Assembly (NCBI RefSeq): GCF_004804355.1
Contig: NZ_SRWZ01000001.1
Coordinates: 744,001 to 808,000, forward strand
Direction: 5' to 3'
Origin: Cognatitamlana onchidii
GTDB lineage: Bacteria; Bacteroidota; Bacteroidia; Flavobacteriales; Flavobacteriaceae
DNA length: 64,000 bases
Each line of letters opens with the position of its first letter. Position 1 is the stretch's first letter. The translations under genes were made by a program, and so were the position numbers. This document shows, piece after piece, positions 62,828 to 64,000 of the stretch. Under the pieces are notes generated by a model that saw nothing but the letters and a program-made list of their open reading frames with translations, searched no databases and was not told the origin of the DNA.

Positions 62828-63442
62828 ATGAATTTTCTAACCCCGCCAACAGATAACCTCTATAAATTTATAGCCATTTTTGGGCTTGTGTTAATAGGAC
62901 TTTCCTTTTTTGTGAGCGATTTATATCTTGACGAAAAACACGAAATTAATAAAGACTTTTCTAATTATCTTGTTGATGCTGAAAACACAGAAAAGGAATA
63001 CAATATCGCTATAACCAATTACGATTCATTGGAAAAGGAAATTATTGAATTAGAAGAATTGGGAAAATATGATAGCATCCAGAAAATAAAACCTTTACAA
63101 GATTATTATAGAGACAGAGTCCTTAAATTTAGTAGACAATGGAGTAAAGAAGCAATAGAGGGCAGAAAACTTTTAAAACGAGATGATTACAATTCAAAAA
63201 AACAGAAATATTATGGCTTTTATTCTAAATGGTTATTGCAAATAGGGTCAGTCTTAATGATTGTTGGTTTTTACTTTTGGTATATTAAATATCAAAAACA
63301 TATAGATGCAGAAACCAAATGGAAAGGAGAAATATACTCTAAACTTTTAAATGACGAGGTCGAAAAAGAACGTATTGTTAAGGAAATAGTAGATAACAAT
63401 TCAGCCGAAAAATCAAAACCTGATACTCAAGAAAAAGAATAA
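62828..63442 (+). CDS. Cassette 10: two-helix membrane protein with central coiled coil
   Basis: The 204-residue protein has two membrane segments (about 12-30 and 132-150) flanking a charged coiled coil (about 40-115) with NYDSLEKEIIELEELGKYDS, and a polar C-terminal tail (DNNSAEKSKPDTQEKE). Both ends are likely on the same side of the membrane. No family is recognised. Cassette 10 spans 62788-63578. Confidence 0.55.
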   Translation: MNFLTPPTDNLYKFIAIFGLVLIGLSFFVSDLYLDEKHEINKDFSNYLVDAENTEKEYNIAITNYDSLEKEIIELEELGKYDSIQKIKPLQDYYRDRVLKFSRQWSKEAIEGRKLLKRDDYNSKKQKYYGFYSKWLLQIGSVLMIVGFYFWYIKYQKHIDAETKWKGEIYSKLLNDEVEKERIVKEIVDNNSAEKSKPDTQEKE

Positions 63443-63448
63443 AAATAC

Positions 63449-63587
63449 GTGCTACAACACCGTATAAAAAAAATTGCTAGTTTTACCTAAACCAAAGTTA
63501 ATTGCTCGTTTGCTTGCTTCTGATTTTCCTTCGGAAAATCCTCGCGCACAAACACGCAACTTTCCTTATACATAAACGTTGTGTAAC
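63449..63587 (+). repeat. attC-like site J, closing cassette 10
   Basis: Left arm GTGCTACAAC is the reverse complement of GTTGTAGCAC (62787). L'' GTATAA/L' TTATAC; central hairpin GATTTTCC-TTC-GGAAAATC; third block TTGC/GCAA. Core GTT at 63578. Confidence 0.88.
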
Positions 63588-63611
63588 ATATAAAAAACGA
63601 AATCGAATAAA

Positions 63612-63890
63612 ATGAATTACTCAAAATCAAAAGCAGAAAAACTTGTTACGGAGTTTGACTACTTAAAAACCAAACCATATTTCCCATACGGAAAAGAAGG
63701 AAAGGAATTTAAAATAACGGAACTTAAAGCAGTTCAAAAATTTAGTGCCGAATCATTTGCTATACCTCCTACGCCAGAAAATGAAATTATTTGGTATGTT
63801 TTGGTATTTATGAAACATGACAATGAAACAATAAACAAAGACCTAAAAGATGTTTTAAAAACACTAAAAATTGAAAACGACATTTACTAA
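63612..63890 (+). CDS. Cassette 11: small protein of unknown function
   Basis: The 92-residue protein starts MNYSKSKAEKLVTEFDYLKT and includes EIIWYVLVFMKHDNETINKD. No signal peptide or membrane helix. It is 33 nt from the cassette start (63579). The cassette is cut by the window edge. Its stop overlaps the stop of a minus-strand gene, the only opposite-strand gene seen in the array. Confidence 0.55.
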   Translation: MNYSKSKAEKLVTEFDYLKTKPYFPYGKEGKEFKITELKAVQKFSAESFAIPPTPENEIIWYVLVFMKHDNETINKDLKDVLKTLKIENDIY

Positions 63891-64000
63891 TCGTCAATAA
63901 TTTCGCCTTCTTTATATTTTTCAAATAACTCATGGTTTATGTTTAATTCGTGATTAAAAGCTATGTTGTTAATGGATTTCAAAGAATCTTCAAGGATTAA
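63887..64000 (-). CDS. C-terminal part of a minus-strand gene, cut by the window edge
   Basis: A frame open from the right edge ends with TAG (63889-63887); its last 37 residues include NINHELFEKYKEGEIIDD at the C-terminus. It is convergent with the cassette 11 gene, overlapping its stop by 4 nt. The overlap and absence of an attC site between the two suggest they form one cassette or that the array meets an opposite-oriented gene here. Its family cannot be told. Confidence 0.45.
   Translation of the reverse strand, partial: LILEDSLKSINNIAFNHELNINHELFEKYKEGEIIDD

Larger units (their letters stand above)
50490..64000 (+). mobile_element. Integron-type gene cassette array (11 cassettes, the last cut off), no integrase in view
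   Basis: Ten complete units and one partial each carry + strand genes, and each complete unit ends with an attC-like element. The units begin right after the G of a GTT core: 50490, 51226, 52051, 53019, 53727, 59059, 59904, 61353, 62023, 62788 and 63579. In every complete unit, the first nine or ten bases (with the G) are the reverse complement of the bases that open its own closing element, and this sequence differs from unit to unit. That is the defining signature of integron cassettes, whose ends come from one circular site. No tyrosine-recombinase gene lies in the window, so it is a CALIN-like cluster or its integrase is further right. Confidence 0.88.

Noticed and set aside
50490-64000. 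CRISPR-like interpretation of the repeated elements
   Set aside because: The elements are 137-206 bp, structured, not identical, and are separated by full genes, not by short uniform spacers; no cas genes are present.
50490-64000. Prophage or transposon island
   Set aside because: No phage structural genes, transposase or terminal repeats of an insertion sequence were seen; the unit-specific complementary ends fit cassettes much better.

Overview
The window is chromosomal DNA of a low-GC member of the Bacteroidota, almost certainly a marine-type Flavobacteriaceae. The evidence is gliding-motility genes gldD and gldE, a type IX secretion C-terminal sorting domain, SprA-like and OmpA-like envelope proteins, Bacteroidota-specific families (DUF4199, DUF4421, DUF2480, DUF3078), promoters of the TTTG-N19-21-TAnnTTTG class and little sign of Shine-Dalgarno sequences. 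No rRNA, tRNA, CRISPR array, prophage or insertion sequence was seen.

Region 1 to about 50.1 kb is a conserved core. In order it holds: ribosomal proteins L21 and L27; a copper/heavy-metal lipoprotein with a metallothionein-like tail; gldD-gldE-ssb-mutY; HU, a 30-residue basic peptide and RNase G; envelope and stress genes with exonuclease III; a large SprA-like barrel; the succinate dehydrogenase operon sdhCAB; a secreted T9SS metalloprotease; Xaa-Pro aminopeptidase; a membrane LytTR regulator; aspartate kinase with an ACT-like neighbour; two tandem small zinc-ribbon-like genes; thiL; an operon of two surface repeat proteins plus an MbnP-like protein and an MbnH/MauG-type dihaem peroxidase; the suf Fe-S assembly operon (sufA, sufB, a lipoprotein, sufC, sufD, sufS, a lipoprotein, sufE, sufT); then DUF2480, DUF3078, PBP1A and hflX.

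Region 50.49 kb to the window end is accessory and is the main discovery. Eleven consecutive units, ten of them complete, each carry one gene or a short operon on the + strand and end in a structured element. Nine of the ten elements are 137-141 bp and one is 206 bp. The two ends of every complete unit are reverse-complementary over 9-10 nt, and the sequence differs from unit to unit (for example GTTAGTGGCA at one start and TGCCACTAAC at its end). The elements have a core GTT/AAC crossover, a second inverted pair whose sequence covaries between its two arms, and a variable central hairpin. This is the architecture of integron gene cassettes and attC sites, in a non-classical form. No integrase lies in the window. 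Cargo includes a complete type IIG-like restriction-modification operon with its own controller in one 5.3-kb cassette, a metal-efflux CDF protein, a Tdi1/DUF1851-like immunity protein, and lipoproteins and membrane proteins of unknown function.

Read together, the window shows a stable flavobacterial core abruptly joined at about 50,489 to an integron-like island whose recombination sites carry an invariant position-11 mismatch not explained by the classical attC description.
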